From Amylostereum areolatum (Eukaryota; Basidiomycota; Agaricomycetes; Russulales; Stereaceae), in the NCBI GenBank assembly GCA_012932865.1, contig SAXG01000014.1, positions 642,740-706,739 of the forward strand: 64,000 nt of DNA, written 5' to 3'. Below the pieces are notes generated by a model that was not told where the DNA came from, did not search any database, and saw only the letters and a list, made by a program, of their open reading frames with translations. A program made the position numbers and the translations under genes. This document shows, one piece after another, positions 1 to 12,105 of this stretch; the first letter of the stretch is position 1, and every line of letters starts with the position of its first letter.

Positions 1-229
1 AAAGGTGCGCAGTTGTCCTCCTTCAATGATACGTACACCCTAATACTTATCTTGAAATGCTTGCAGCCATCGATCCAAAAACGTGGCATTCGTCCCTTTG
101 TTGTCCACAATCGCCATCTCCGATACGATTCAGAATACAGGCCTTCCGTCGGAATGCTCGGCTCCCGGCTTCCTCTGCAATTACCCCACCTCCTGCGCGA
201 CTCTTTCCCTGTTCTCCCTTGCCAACACC

Positions 230-1607
230 ATGCCCAAGGATCGACTTTCGAAGAATCTAAGAAGTTGCTCTCCCTCGCCTTACGAAAAAATACCGTATCG
301 CCCTTTCACAAGAGGAGAAGAGGATGTATGCATCAGAAAACTTTCTGCTCGTGTATGTTCTTACCCTGATCCTGCTCAGGTAGTACCTCTGTGGAGGCTC
401 AGATGGCCGCTCAATGGCCAACTCAGTGCTGAACAATGCCGAACGCGGTCTTTTGATCACTTTACAGCTGTGAGTTATGCACCCTCTAGTCGTACGCCTT
501 TCCATGCTCAAAGCGCTCAACCAGCACTCGACCATCCAAACTGAGATCGAAATCATGAGAAAGATAGAGAGTGGCCAGTATATCTGGCATGATGGGTGCG
601 CGAGCTATGTTTTCTCTATAGTATCACCTTGTCGACGGTCACTCCCTTCAGCTTCAGCGATGATTCTTTGGAAGAGGTAGAGGCCCAATTACTCGATTGC
701 AGGTATGCAAGCACTCCCATGGTTTGCGACGAGCGAGCGATACCAATCAATCCCCTTGCTAGCCCAGAGATCCGCGTGGAGTCTCCTTTTCCCCCCCGAG
801 CCTGAGCCTGACGAGCATGGATATCTCAAGTATGTATTGACAATACGTGGGGTATAGGATGGCCATAACGTCTTCGCAATCCGTTTAGTCATGACGATGC
901 CCCCGACTTCCAACAAGAAGAGGATGTACTCGAAATCATACAACCACCATCACCTCTCCAGATCGTTCTACGCGACATCACTCCCCCGTGGGTACCATTC
1001 AAATGGAACGTTCTCGATGATCCAGCTCATCACCGTTCTATGCTAGCCCGATTGCTCTTACGGACCCCGCCCAAGCCCTTCCCTCGCACGAGCCTCCGCT
1101 TACTTCCGTACACCCTCCTCCGTCGACGCCCGCCTCAAGACGATCGAAGATACCTCGCTTACTCCGAGCTCGAGCCAAAGCTAAAGATACCAACGCGGAA
1201 ACTGCGATCAGCGTTCAACGCTTCCAGCGCAGGGTTCGTTCTACGGAATTTAACATCGTCTGGTTTGTTTCCTTTGGAGAAGAGGCTCTTTCACATCCTC
1301 ACCCTGTGGAGGCGGCTGCGGAGGGGGACATCTACGTCCACAAAGTTATGGGGGGCTCTCCGCAGACGTGGTTGAGAAACGGAGAGGACCTTTGGCTTCC
1401 TGTTGCCGTTGGCGACGTCCATCCACGCCTTCCTACCCACTGCCTGAATCTGCTTCCGAATGGAAACCCGAGTTGGGTGACGAAGAAGACGGTGACGACT
1501 TACCGCTCGCGCGCGAGGGTAAGGAGCCTTTCTCTTTGTCACTTTTGCGCGACTCAATATGTGTTCAGCAGCACGCCCCCACCTCTGGTATGCGTCCCGG
1601 TATCTGA
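230..1607 (+). CDS. Orphan protein, tandem copy A (SANT-like N-terminus)
   Basis: I do not recognise the family. The ATG at 230 opens an exon encoding PYRPFTRGEED; after a short intron (about 312-378) it continues VVPLWRLRWP...RTRSFDHFT. The pattern is weakly reminiscent of a Myb/SANT fold, but I would not assign DNA binding on this alone. Further short exons follow. A final large exon (about 1230-1519) encodes a conserved block with IYVHKV, SPQTWLRNGEDLWLPV and LLPNG. A last intron leads to a stop at 1605-1607. The same architecture and motifs recur in the next gene, so this is a tandem duplicate with conserved exon order. The start rests on the shared position of the first intron. Internal exon borders are approximate. 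Confidence 0.5.
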
Positions 1608-2166
1608 AGCATCACCACTCTGCCTGCTTCCCGCTCTGATACTTACGCCACCAATGGTTATCCCTGGTGTGGGGTCGAGGTGGACACGGTACCGGTGTTT
1701 GACGAGGGGTGGTTATATGCTCGCTAGAAAAGACACGGAATGTCCTTGCCTAGAGGGGTCACGTTGATTTCCATCCGTTCTACTTACGCCTGGCTGTCTT
1801 TCTGTAGTAACAGGAGTGCCATTCTCTCTCTGTTTCCAGTCAGCGCATCCACGAGCCCATACAAAAATCCCGGCCTACGCCTGGAAAGCGTCCTTCCCCC
1901 TTCTAGGCCGTACGGGTAAACGTGAGAGTCCTGACGAGCGGGGACGTGGTCACGATGCTGACGAGTCCGTTCATCTGTTACCGACAACAATCGAATCGAT
2001 TTCTCATCCCACGTGGCACCCCTTCCTTTGTTCACCATCATTATATCTGATATGATCCAGAAGACATGCCCTTCGTCGGAATGGCCATATCTCTCCCGGG
2101 CCATATCCCTTCTGTGATCACTCCCCGTCCTACTACTCAACCCCACACTCCTCTCAGGCCAGCACC
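1608..2166. other. Intergenic spacer between the duplicated orphan genes
   Basis: No gene is recognised here. The last ~120 bp before the downstream ATG resembles the stretch just upstream of copy A (shared words such as TTCCGTCGGAATG / TTCGTCGGAATG). The tandem duplication therefore seems to include the proximal promoter. Confidence 0.5.
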
Positions 2167-3454
2167 ATGTACAGGGACGAAGCATTGAAGGCCCATCATG
2201 ATAGAACACCGTATCGTCCTTTTACAAGAGGAGAAGAGGATGTAAGCAAATAATTCCATGAAGTATGTCCGTTATATCCTCATGATCTCTAGGTGATACC
2301 TCTGTGGTTGGCCAGGTATCCCCGAACCGTCGGTGGGCCAGAGTGGAATAAATTCCGTGAAACGCGGTCTTTCAATCACTTCACGGCTGTAAGTCATGTC
2401 CTGCCCAGTTGCACAGTGTTTACTTTGACTCGACGTCGTGGGACCAGAACTCGACCATACGAACTGAGATTGAAATTGCACAAAAAATAATGAGGGGTGA
2501 ATATAGATTTCGCGAAGGGTGCGTTAGCTATGGTCCTTTTTGTTGTACTTCCTGGCTAATGTAACCTCTTAGCTTCCGTGCTGACTCCGAAGAGGTAGAA
2601 GATCAACTTTTCGATGGCATCACTAGGTATGCAAGCTCTGCAGATGCTGTCCTCGAACGACCAATATCGAGATTCAACTACTTGTTAGCCGTGCGGAATC
2701 TCCTATTTGTCTTGAGGAACGAGGATCACCCAAGTGCGCGGTTAATTCACTGGCCAGTATACGATAGACTACTAACGTCGTTCCAGTGGTGACGATGTCT
2801 CTGTCCAACAAGATCCTATACCCGAAATCGTAAAACAACCGCCATCCCCTCGGCCAGCCATCAGAGATATCGCAACCCCGTGCGTACCGTTCAATTGTTT
2901 TGATTTCGATGACCTATCTAACAAATGTCTTGCAGAAGCTCGATTGTGATCGTCCCTTCCACTTCCTTTCCTTCGCATGAAACTCCGTTATCGCCTATAA
3001 TTCCTCCTTCCGTAACAACTTCCCTCGAGAGTTCAACCTCAAGCTCAACCCGGAACGGCGTCCAACGCTTTCAGCGCAAAATACGTTCCACTGGGCTTCT
3101 TCATGTCTGGTTCTCGTCCTTCGGAAATGAGGCCCTTCCGCACCCTCATCCCGTCGACGGGCCAGTAGTTGAGGGAAACATCTACATTCACAAAATCTTC
3201 GCGTCCTCTCCACAGATCTGGATGAGAACCAAGGAAGGCCTATGGCTTCCCGTTTCTGTCGACGCCCCCCATCCACTGCTTCCCTCGCACCTCCTGGCTT
3301 TGCTTCCAAACGGAGACCCGACCTGGCTGACAAGGAAGACGGTAGTAACATACCGCGGGCGGGCGAAGGTACGCAGGGTTCCCTATTTTCAGCACCCAGC
3401 TGAACTCGTGATCACTTATAGCAGCCTTCCACCGTTTCGAGAACCAACGTTTGA
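2167..3454 (+). CDS. Orphan protein, tandem copy B (SANT-like N-terminus)
   Basis: Paralogue of the gene at 230-1607. The ATG at 2167 opens MYRDEALKAHHDRTPYRPFT, followed by RGEED and an intron at about 2242-2292. The next exon has VIPLWLARYPRTVGGPEWNK and RSFNHFT. Another exon carries TIRTEIEIAQKIMRGEY, matching TIQTEIEIMRKIESGQY in copy A. The C-terminal exon (about 2937-3368) has a Ser/Thr/Pro-rich linker, then QRFQRKIRSTGLLHVWFSSF, NIYIHKIF, SSPQIWMRTKEGLWLPVSV and LLPNGDPTWLTRKTV. The last intron ends near 3423 and the stop is 3452-3454. The function is unknown. Copy B looks intact, and protein similarity to copy A is highest in the last large exon. Confidence 0.55.
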
Positions 3455-3827
3455 CACGTTATTCACAGACTGATAGGGCATGCAGAGGTGTAATGCATCG
3501 AGTTGTGTTTTGTAGGAACATCCGATCAATGGAGAACTGTTTGTGACCGTGCAGTAGGCCGGCGAGGAAGATAGAAGGGGGATGAGAACCGGTGCAGGTG
3601 TCGCTTAAGTTATAGCCAGGGCTAAACTTGTCGAAGAAACCGTGGTCTTTTCAAAGCCATACTTAGCGTTTCTCTCGACGCGGGATCCCACGTCTCAGTA
3701 AGACACTTACACGCATTTAGGTCTTATAAACACAGGCCCTTCTCTCTTCCACTCTGACTGTGCGCGCCGTCACTTTCATCTGTGATCTCCTCCGAGTCTG
3801 ACCGCATTGTAGGCCTTCGTTCTGAAA
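3455..3827. other. Intergenic region
   Basis: No gene or repeat recognised. It lies between the 3' end of the orphan pair and the esterase start. Confidence 0.5.
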
Positions 3828-5007
3828 ATGGATCCAATCTTCGTGGTGTACAAGCGGGTTCAGGGCCTGAAGCTTGCCATGGATATCTATCCGCCTGTTC
3901 GAACAGACGACACGAAGGGAACTGGATATCCGGCTATCATCTACTTCCACGGTGGAGGCATGACCGCTGGAGATCGCAACACCCTGTTCCCTACCTGGTT
4001 CTTTAGTATGTCTCCTGTTATCCCTTACGCCGTGACAATGATCGCCAATTGTCCGCATATATTCCCAGAACGCCTGACGGCCGATGGCATTGCGTTCATA
4101 ACGGTCGATTACAGGCTGATCACGCCTTCAACTGGCCACGACGTCGTCGAGGATATTCGCGACCTCTTTACCTTCCTTTCCGACTCCCTCAACTCGGAAC
4201 TAGCCTCTCGTGAAAAGGAACCCTCCTTTCAAATCGATCCGTCACGCCTGGCCGTGGTCGGGACAAGTGCCGGTGGGTTGTGCTGCTACCTCGCCGCCAT
4301 CCACGCTCGCCCGAAACCGACGGCGGTCGTTTCCATCTACGGCCTCGGCGGGGAATTTTTCGTGCGTATCTCGCCTTCTCGCCTTCCGTTGTCTCCGCTG
4401 ATGATTCTCGTGACAGACTCCTCATTTCTACACTCCCAAATTCGCTCCCTTCTTTATGGGCCGCGACCTCGTCGACCCCGCGATCTGTCACGCGTATCTG
4501 TATCCACAATGTGCTACCCTGCCACCGCTTTCCGCCTCTCCGTTCCACCCAGACAATCCGGAGATTCCAACCCACCCCCGCATATTGCTCCCGCGGCTCT
4601 ACCTTCAGCTAGGGGTATATCTCGACTACTGGACGGGCGTCCACGGCCTCAGCGAACGCGTTGGTCGTCTTCTGCCGCCGCCGGGTGAACCAGTCTCCGA
4701 GGAGACGCGGGCGGCGATGCGCGACGCGATCCCGGAGGATGCGAGGGTGTTGTTTCCGCAGCTGTGGGTGACGAAGGACTGGCCACGGACGCTCCTTGTG
4801 CATGGCGAGATGGACACGGTCGTGCATGCGAATGATTCGCGGCATCTGTATCAGCTGCTGCTGAACGAGGGTGTCGACGTGCGCTTCGAGGTCGTGAAGG
4901 GTGAGGAGCATGTGTTTGATTATGTGCCCGGGGCGGAGGAGAAGTTCGGTGCGTTGTTTGATAGGGTGCAGGGCTTTTTGAGAGAGGCTCTGCTGGACGG
5001 GAAGTAG
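3828..5007 (+). CDS. Alpha/beta-hydrolase, HSL/esterase-like
   Basis: Exons 3828-4005, 4069-4361 and 4417-5007 join in frame to 353 residues. The intron borders keep phase (GT..AG, 63 and 55 nt). The oxyanion-hole motif is in IIYFHGGGMTAGD. The nucleophile elbow is VVGTSAGG, with the Ser as nucleophile. A likely acid is the Asp in LLVHGEMDTVV, and the His is in GEEHVFDYV near the C-terminus. This order (HGGG, GxSxG, D, H) is that of the hormone-sensitive-lipase/arylacetamide-deacetylase type of carboxylic ester hydrolase. There is no signal peptide, so it is probably cytosolic and the substrate cannot be inferred. No frame breaks seen. Confidence 0.88.
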
Positions 5008-5246
5008 GCTTTGAAGGAGCGGGCCGTCGCATCTTGAGACTTGAAGTATCCTTGATTTGTGGACCGTGGTTGTCACATCGTGTACTCGGCTCTCAGTCTG
5101 GTTCCAGCATGTGTCATGGATGTTGGTCATTACGAGAATATGGATACAGTGGTAGAAGGTTATTGATACAATATGATGTGAGGAGCGTCCATGAGCACCA
5201 AGTCCGACGAATCCATAAGGATAGCTTGGTCCGTGATCCAGCACAT

Positions 5247-6432
5247 TTACCAGAACTTGAATGCCTTTAGGCTACGCTTCACGTGCTTAATCCGGGGTTT
5301 ACTCTTGAACAAAGAGAAGTGCGCCATGCCGCCGGAATTGGGTGAGGTATGGAGGCCGGAGACGGAAGAGGAAGGGGGAGAATCGCGACCTGCGTGAAGG
5401 GAAGGAAAGGAAGACGAGGATGAGGATGAGCGAGCGGCTAGCATTTGTTCCTCCTGCCATGCGTAATTTGCCTTCGCATGGCTTGACGCCCGCTGGAGCT
5501 GCTCGCGCGTCATCATGAATTTATCCACGGCCTTCAGCTCCTCCTTGAACTCCTCGAGTGAAATGCGTAGGATGGGGTCCGGGTCGAGAACGCGAGCCAG
5601 GAGCGTCGCGACGTCCTTCGAGAGGTGCATGTAGAATGTGAAGTACCGCGCTCGTAGGCGGAGGTACTCTCGGTAGAGTCTGTCCGAATCATACGCGACG
5701 ACCCAGGGTGGTTGGCCAACGATCATCTCGACGAAGACGATACCGAGGGACCAGACGTCACTGGCAAAGGTGTCGACGAAATCAGTCTCCTCGCTTGGAC
5801 GGAGTGATTCTGCTAGCCCATCAGTTGGTGATTCTACGTCGTGGGAGAGGGAAGAGAATCGTACCTGGTGAGATGTATGACTTACTGCCAACGCAGAACG
5901 TGCTGCTGAACTCGCCTTGATGGGCCAGCCCGAAGTCGGCGAGGTATACAGTTTGTTTGTCCCGAGACATGAGGATATTCTCCGGCTTGATGTCCCGATG
6001 CGCAACCCAGCGGTCGTGACAGTGAGAGACGGCATCTAGGAGCTGGAGCATCGAGTGTCGGATGCGGCCGTCATTCTTCCAGAAATAGGGGGTAGTGACC
6101 GTGTGGGAGAGGGTGCCGCCTTCGCAGAAGTCGAACACGAGGAGGTAGTTGCCTTCGTGGTGCGTGACGCAGTGGATGGTGAGGATATTTGGGTGGTCGG
6201 AGACGGCCAAGTGGAGTTCGGACTCGGCACGGAAGAAGGCCTCGAGGTCTTCGGGTCTTGTATTGGGTGAAGGGCGGAGGCACTTGACGGCGTATGCGGT
6301 GCCGGTAAGAATGTCCTCTGCACGATAGACTGCGCTAAAGGCGCCGCGTCCAAGGAGAGTAGAAATGCGAAGGCATAGACTCCTAGTGTCTACTGTTTGG
6401 CCAGCGAAATCCTCTGTGCGGGTGAAAGACAT
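5247..6432 (-). CDS. Serine/threonine protein kinase, paralogue 1
   Basis: Exons 5865-6432 and 5247-5809 (minus strand) give 376 residues; the 55-nt intron interrupts just after the activation segment (YISP|E). The kinase motifs are all present: glycine loop LGRGAFSAVYRA, VAIK-type lysine in YAVKCL, HRDIKPEN catalytic loop, DFG, and subdomain IX in SDVWSLGI. A Ser-rich linker follows, then a short basic C-terminus (KSLKAFKFW-like). The domain resembles Ran1/Ksp1-like fungal kinases, but I cannot assign an orthologue. It is paralogous to the kinase at 8309-9540: same orientation, identical first-exon coding length (568 nt) and the same intron position. Confidence 0.9.
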
Positions 6433-8308
6433 GGGAATGGGCGGAGTTTGGGCAAAAGAAGAAGAACGTGGTGATGAGAAGTGCGGCTGGCGCAGACTCG
6501 GAAGGACTGGTGAGTTGGTCGATGGTGGTGGTTGGAAGGAAAGATGTTATTTGGAGACAGGAGGCCATCGAAAGGGGAGGTGATAACCGGACAGGAGACT
6601 CTGAGCGGAAGACGCCGGTAGAGTAAGTAGACAGTCAGTGACTGGAAGGCGTACCGGTACCCTTCGTGGCCGATGGTAATCCCGTCCGCCTCCTCACCAT
6701 CGGTCAGCCATTCGCTTCAACCTTCGTATGATACTTATCCAAAGCATTGAAGGCCTCGAAAACACCACTATCCTGCTCAACTAGAGGTCCGTTCTTGAGG
6801 AATGTCGGCTGAGACACGATTCGGACCGCCACGGTATTCTGAGACATCAGGCGTTTGTAACATACAAGCAAGGGTATATCCATATCGCCTCGTAGTGTTT
6901 GTTCTGTTTTGAATGACTCTGGAACGTATGTGCGACTTGATTTACGAAGAGGAAGAAGAGAAAATTTGGGGGAGAAACATCAAGTCGGCTCGTCGTGGAG
7001 GCTCACTCGAAGCCGGACAATGGGCCGTCAATGGCACGGACTCAGACGGACTCGGACAGACTCGGACACAGCCGTGATTTTTCAATCTCCGAAACCTCCC
7101 GATCAAAATCTCGGCGCAGAATTAAGTATCGTGCTTGGTTCGTCCTCGCTAGATTGTAGTAAAAGGAGCAGTCTTTTGCGACCGTTGTTGGGGAGGCATC
7201 GTCGGTATCCGTGGAGGTATGCCAAACATCGTACATCTTGCATGAAGCGTATCTTTTGGCTTCGAGTTAAACTGAAGTTGTGTTGAACCCACCAGTGGCC
7301 CCGTGAACAGGTTCTCTAGAACATCACTTGAGAACTTGTCGAGAGTCGAGGCCACGAAACTTGCGGATATGGCTGACTCCAGGCAGGTTTAGAGTGGTGT
7401 CGACCGAAATAACAGAAACAGAGCACCTGCCTGGGTCCTGCACCCTACCTACCTAGCTATGCACTCGTGTCTTGACAAAAGTTAGGACTTACGACCTGGT
7501 CGCGACTCGCGAGGGACTCTGAGGTGGCGAGTTCTTGGTCCGGGTGGGTGTACAGACCGAGGGTCTCATCCTGTCATCGTTCCCTGCCCTTTTCACGGCA
7601 AAAGTCACAATTGAAGTGCTGACAACAAAAGTGGGCATCGTTATTTATAGGTATGTGTATGATACAACAGCGGCGCCGAGGGCTAAATGATAGATGTCGG
7701 CCAGAGCATATGTCGGAGTAGATGAGGTTGAGAACAGGTTGGAAACACACGCGCCAGTCTGGGTCAAGACACGCGAATCTCATCATCGCCCCGCAGGTCT
7801 CGACCTCCTCTGGAACCGAGTACTGTACAGTGTACATACCTGAATCCGAGGAAGTGGGGCAGCATTTGGCGCAAACGAAAGAGGATACGTGTTGTCTACC
7901 TTCCAACCGGAAGTTACGTATACCGCCCAGCGGCGTCCATAGACCTTGCTCATGAGCTCCTATTTGTCGTAGTGGGGACGCTGCACGTACCCCTGCAAGT
8001 GAAATGACAACACCAGCCGCTCATCAGCATACATGTTCAGATGCAAATATGCTGAAACGTACTTATCCCCCAGAACAGTTGCTACCTCGGTCCTTGCTCG
8101 GGTTTCTAGCCGCTGTCTGTTTGAGGGCGATGCACCTCCTGGTCATCTGCAAGGATCAGCGTCTCTTGACTGCTGAGTATCCCTGTCGCATCTGACTTCC
8201 TTGGAGTGCCAAGCCCGATATCTGTGCCCTCCTGGGTCCACCAGTCGAGTCAGAGTGTCAATGAATGACATAGAGTACATGCGGAGTCTGATAGGAACTC
8301 CAACCGGT
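6433..8308. other. Intergenic region between the kinase paralogues
   Basis: About 1.9 kb with only short, unconvincing open frames. It should include the promoter of the downstream (leftward) kinase next to 6433. No repeat or RNA gene recognised. Confidence 0.45.
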
Positions 8309-9540
8309 CTACCAAATCCCAAACCGCCTCATTGCACGCGATATCCGCGTTCCCATCTTCGCCGGGCGAATGCGTAAGTCGGTGGGCGCCGGGTGTATCG
8401 GCTCCCCGCTGTGGGTCGATGGAGTGATGAGCAGGGATGAGCAGGATACAGTCCCGTTGCGAGGAGAGAAGGTGAGCAGGGGAATAGCTGGGATGGAGAA
8501 GGAACGGAATGGAGACGAATGCAGCTGTGGCGGCCGATAAAGCATCCCAATCTCCCTCGCGCGCTCCATGTACACGTTCCTCGCATATCCCGACGCATGC
8601 ATCAGCTCCTCCTCGGTCAACATGAACCTTTCTACTCCCACCAGTTCCTTTCTGAGCTCTTGGAGAGTTATGCGATCCGCGGTGTTCGGTTCGAGAATAC
8701 GCGAGATGAGCGACGCGCCCTCCATCGTGAGCGGCATCGTGAAGGCGAGATACTCGGCACGATGGCGTAAGTAGCCTCGATAGTTCTTGTCCGAGGTCTG
8801 CGCGATCGTCCAAGGGAGGCTCCCTGTGAGCATGCATAGCAACATGACTCCAAGTGACCATATATCGCTAATCTGTGTGTTGTACTTGAGACCTGCGGAT
8901 CCAACGCAAAGGCACTCTTCGAAAGGACAGTTAGGATAAGTCACATCGGCGAGATGAGGGTGGAGAACGCACCCGGAGACTTGTAGTATCTGCTCCCGAC
9001 GCCAAAGGTACCGCTGTATACATTTTGACTGGCGTGACCGAAGTCAGCGAGGTAGTAGTGTCGCCTGTCGGCCGACACGAGGACGTTCTGCGGTTTGAGA
9101 TCACGGTGCGATACGCCCCTTGCGTGACAGTGAGCCACGGCGTCCACAATTTGCGCCATTGCCCCCCTCACCCGGTCGTCCCTCCTCCAAAAATAAGGCG
9201 TCGCAACGACGTCGGAGAGCGAGCCACCCTCGCAGAAGGGATAGAGAAGATAATGGATATCGTCGAAAACGCCGGACTGGTGTAGGGTGAGGATATGTGG
9301 GTGATCGTGCACGAGGCGCTGGAGGTGCGCCTCGTGGGCCAGCCGTTCGGCGAGGTCACGACCTTGTTTGGGAGGGTGGGCTGGATGGCTGCGGTAAAGG
9401 CATTTGACTGCGAACGTAGCCTTGGTGTAGATGTCTTGGGCACGATAGACGGAGCCTGATGCGCCGCGGCCTATCCTTTCGATGAGTCGGCATCGTCCTG
9501 CGTATTGGTTGGTAAGGTCGGGGATGGGGTGCGAGGACAT
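8309..9540 (-). CDS. Serine/threonine protein kinase, paralogue 2
   Basis: Exons 8973-9540 and 8309-8916 encode 391 residues; the 56-nt intron has a CTAAC branch site. I chose the ATG at 9540 over a more upstream one because it gives MSSHPIPDLTNQYAGRC, which aligns with the start of paralogue 1 and makes both first exons 568 nt. Motifs: IGRGASGSVYRAQD, FAVKCLY, HRDLKPQN, DFG (DFGHAS) and SDIWSLGVM. The C-terminus ends RAMRRFGIW, echoing FKFW in the other kinase. All catalytic residues are present, so it should be active. The substrate is unknown. Confidence 0.9.
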
Positions 9541-10560
9541 GAAGGGCGGGTATGGATGGCCGATAATGAGGATTGTATAGATAAAAGTCCTGGGCGTGGA
9601 TGACGGCGGCCAACGATGTGGAGCAGGGACCAACGCGAGGCCGTGGAGAATGGATGCCTATCGGCGACCTTGAAGAGGGGGGGGGGACATTATGAGCGTT
9701 GAAGGAACGGGTTATAGGGCTCCCAGTCAGCGTCCGGTCCATGTCTCAGATGCCGCACATTCTCTAAGGATAAATACCTGCAAAACGTGCATTATTAATG
9801 ATACAGTTGGCTAGGCCGTGATTTGAGATACATACCATTGTAGGGTTGAGAGTGGCGCCGAGGTCGAGGTTCACCGGTGGCTGCGTTGGGCGTTAGAGGA
9901 GATGCACCGGGCGCAGGGGTTTCATCTAGGCTGCTGTTCAGGTCTCGACTGGCTCGAGAGCGGCGAGGAGAGGCTGTGGTGGAAAAAGTCGCACACAATC
10001 GACCGTTGTGGAACATGGCTAAGTACGTACGTACCGGTGACCGAGCCACCAGTCGCAGCTTGTGGGTTAGAATCAAGGCTCCCTGCCTCTTCCTGCAAGC
10101 TTCCTGAAAGTTCTCCGCTTGAAATATTATGGCCATCGCTCGTTGTGGTTACGCAGTCACACTGCTACTTAGGAAACTGAGGAGGAAGCAGCAAAAATGT
10201 GAAGGGTCGTGAGTGCGCGAAACAAAGGCGCGGGGCCGTGAGCCGCATCGATACTGTATACTTACAACTCAAGTCCACCGGCGATTGGTTTGACGGTCTT
10301 TGACCGGTGACCTCGCGTCGCGATCCAGGCTCCTGACAACTCGATAGAACTTCCTGAGTACAATGCAGTACAGTACACAATTGCAATCAGAAGGACTAAG
10401 GGATACAACGTGACGGCAGCTTGATCCTGAACCACTACTCAAAATTATACACAACTTCATGTCCACGGCTACTCTCCGTGGCTGACCTAGCCAGAAGATA
10501 GTCGTTCTGGTTGTAATCCGCGGCGTGAAAAAACAGCGTGCTGTTGGAAGATTCACAGCA
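9541..10560. other. Intergenic region
   Basis: About 1 kb between the kinase start and the BTB gene 3' end. No coding exon, RNA gene or repeat recognised. Confidence 0.45.
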
Positions 10561-11866
10561 TTACACTGGTCCCCATCCTTCCGACACAACGTCCTTCTGC
10601 AAGGCGCATAAGTCATAAGAATGAACATATAAAATGGAACCGCACTGACTAGACTGAAAATAACTGGGAGCTTGCCCCAGAGCAGATCTCGGTGATGCAG
10701 GTGGCGTTGCTTCCAGCAAAGTGCGTTGGCACATGCTTGACATATTTCACTAGTAGGATCGAATGGGTCACTGGATGGATTGAGTTGGTTCGATTTTTCG
10801 TGCAGCCATTTTACAACATCTCCAGATGAAGGATCCATTTCCTTGATCTGCGCTTGCCATAGGGCCAGCGCGGTACTTTGACACGAACCTGGCTTGGCAT
10901 AGCGGAGTGTGCATGTGCGCCCAAGCGGTGGACTTGAATCAGGGTTGAACGATCTGACAAACTGTGCCTTCAAGTCGTGTATCTCGCCAATGCCAGATAA
11001 AAGAGCGAGAAGCTCTGCGGTTGTGAGCACCGACATGTCGGGGTTACGCCAGCGGGTGGGAGCACACCGTCTGTTGAAAGTGTAAACTCGCGCGAGGTCG
11101 TAATACGCAGTGGGTAGAATGTCTGGGACATTACAGTCCATCGCGAGCCGCACGGCTTTGGCTAGATATATGATCGAATGAATGACAGGTCTCGTTCAGC
11201 GGAAAATAACACACCTGGATCGGCATACATGTATGAGACGTTGACCATTGTCCCTGCAACGTCCTCCAGCTTGGCCTCGTCGTCAATGTATTTCTGCAAC
11301 TCCAGCCATTCAATCAGCTTGGAGGGCCAGAGTTTCTTGAAGGCAGCGACGACAGTTTCGCGCAGGTTCTCGGCATCGTACTTCGTAGCCATGCGAAGAA
11401 TGCCGGCGTATCCTTCGGGGAGCGATTTGAGGCGAGGAGACGCGTAGTGGCGTCGGGTGTATCTGCCAGGGTACTATCGTCGAACCTTCGTGGAAAACAT
11501 ATAACTAGATAAAACTTACTCTGGAAGATAGAGCGCTTTCAGGAATGACTCTACGTCCATCTGAGAATCAGGCATATCCATCAACGGGAGGTCCTCGTAC
11601 GACTCGGATCCCGTAACAAAAGCGGCTTGGGGTCCATCGAATAGATCTCGGAAGAAGGTGGCATGCAGTGCAAGAACTGACTTGTGAACTTTGTAGACAG
11701 TGCGTTGTGGGGCTGTGGCATTAGAAACAGTGCGCAGGATGATGTTGCCATCGGTAAACCACAGTTGCGCACTCTTGACATCCGGCGTGTCTGACTCTGT
11801 GCTTTCACTATTTTCACGGGCACGCTTTCGAGGAGGTTCGATGGTGGAAGGAGGTTCAGAGGCCAT
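10561..11866 (-). CDS. BTB/POZ domain protein
   Basis: Four exons (11520-11866, 11215-11462, 10650-11161, 10561-10596) join in frame to 380 residues; the introns are 53-57 nt. The N-terminus is basic and acidic (PPRKRARENSES). The BTB core follows: LWFTDGNIILRT, VYKVHKSVLALHATFF and DLFDGP, then ALYLPE. The second half has ILRMATKYDAENLRE and CNVPDILPTAYYDLARVY, a layout seen in large agaricomycete families of BTB proteins of unknown role. The last exon is only 12 codons (KDVVSEGWGPV). BTB domains mediate dimerisation or Cul3 binding, but no partner domain is visible. Intron phases are all consistent. Confidence 0.9.
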
Positions 11867-12105
11867 GATGATACTTATTGAAATAAGTATTCGAAGATGA
11901 AAGCAGGACGGAAGATGCACGAACTCGTAAGCGCTCGTGACCGCGCCAGACCCGACGTTGAGTCGGACGACGCCGAAGGTGACCAGGTCCTCAACAGAGG
12001 ACGTCTTGATCTCGACGCCACCCTGAGGCCGTATTCTTTGCCTTTTCTTCGCCTTCGCGTGAACAAGGACGGCTCAAGCAATCTATCTCACGTTTCGGCG
12101 ACGCC
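11867..12105. promoter_or_regulatory. Divergent promoter between the BTB gene and Pfs2
   Basis: A 239-bp gap separates the two divergent start codons, so both promoters and 5' leaders must lie here or overlap. No clear TATA box is seen. Confidence 0.5.
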
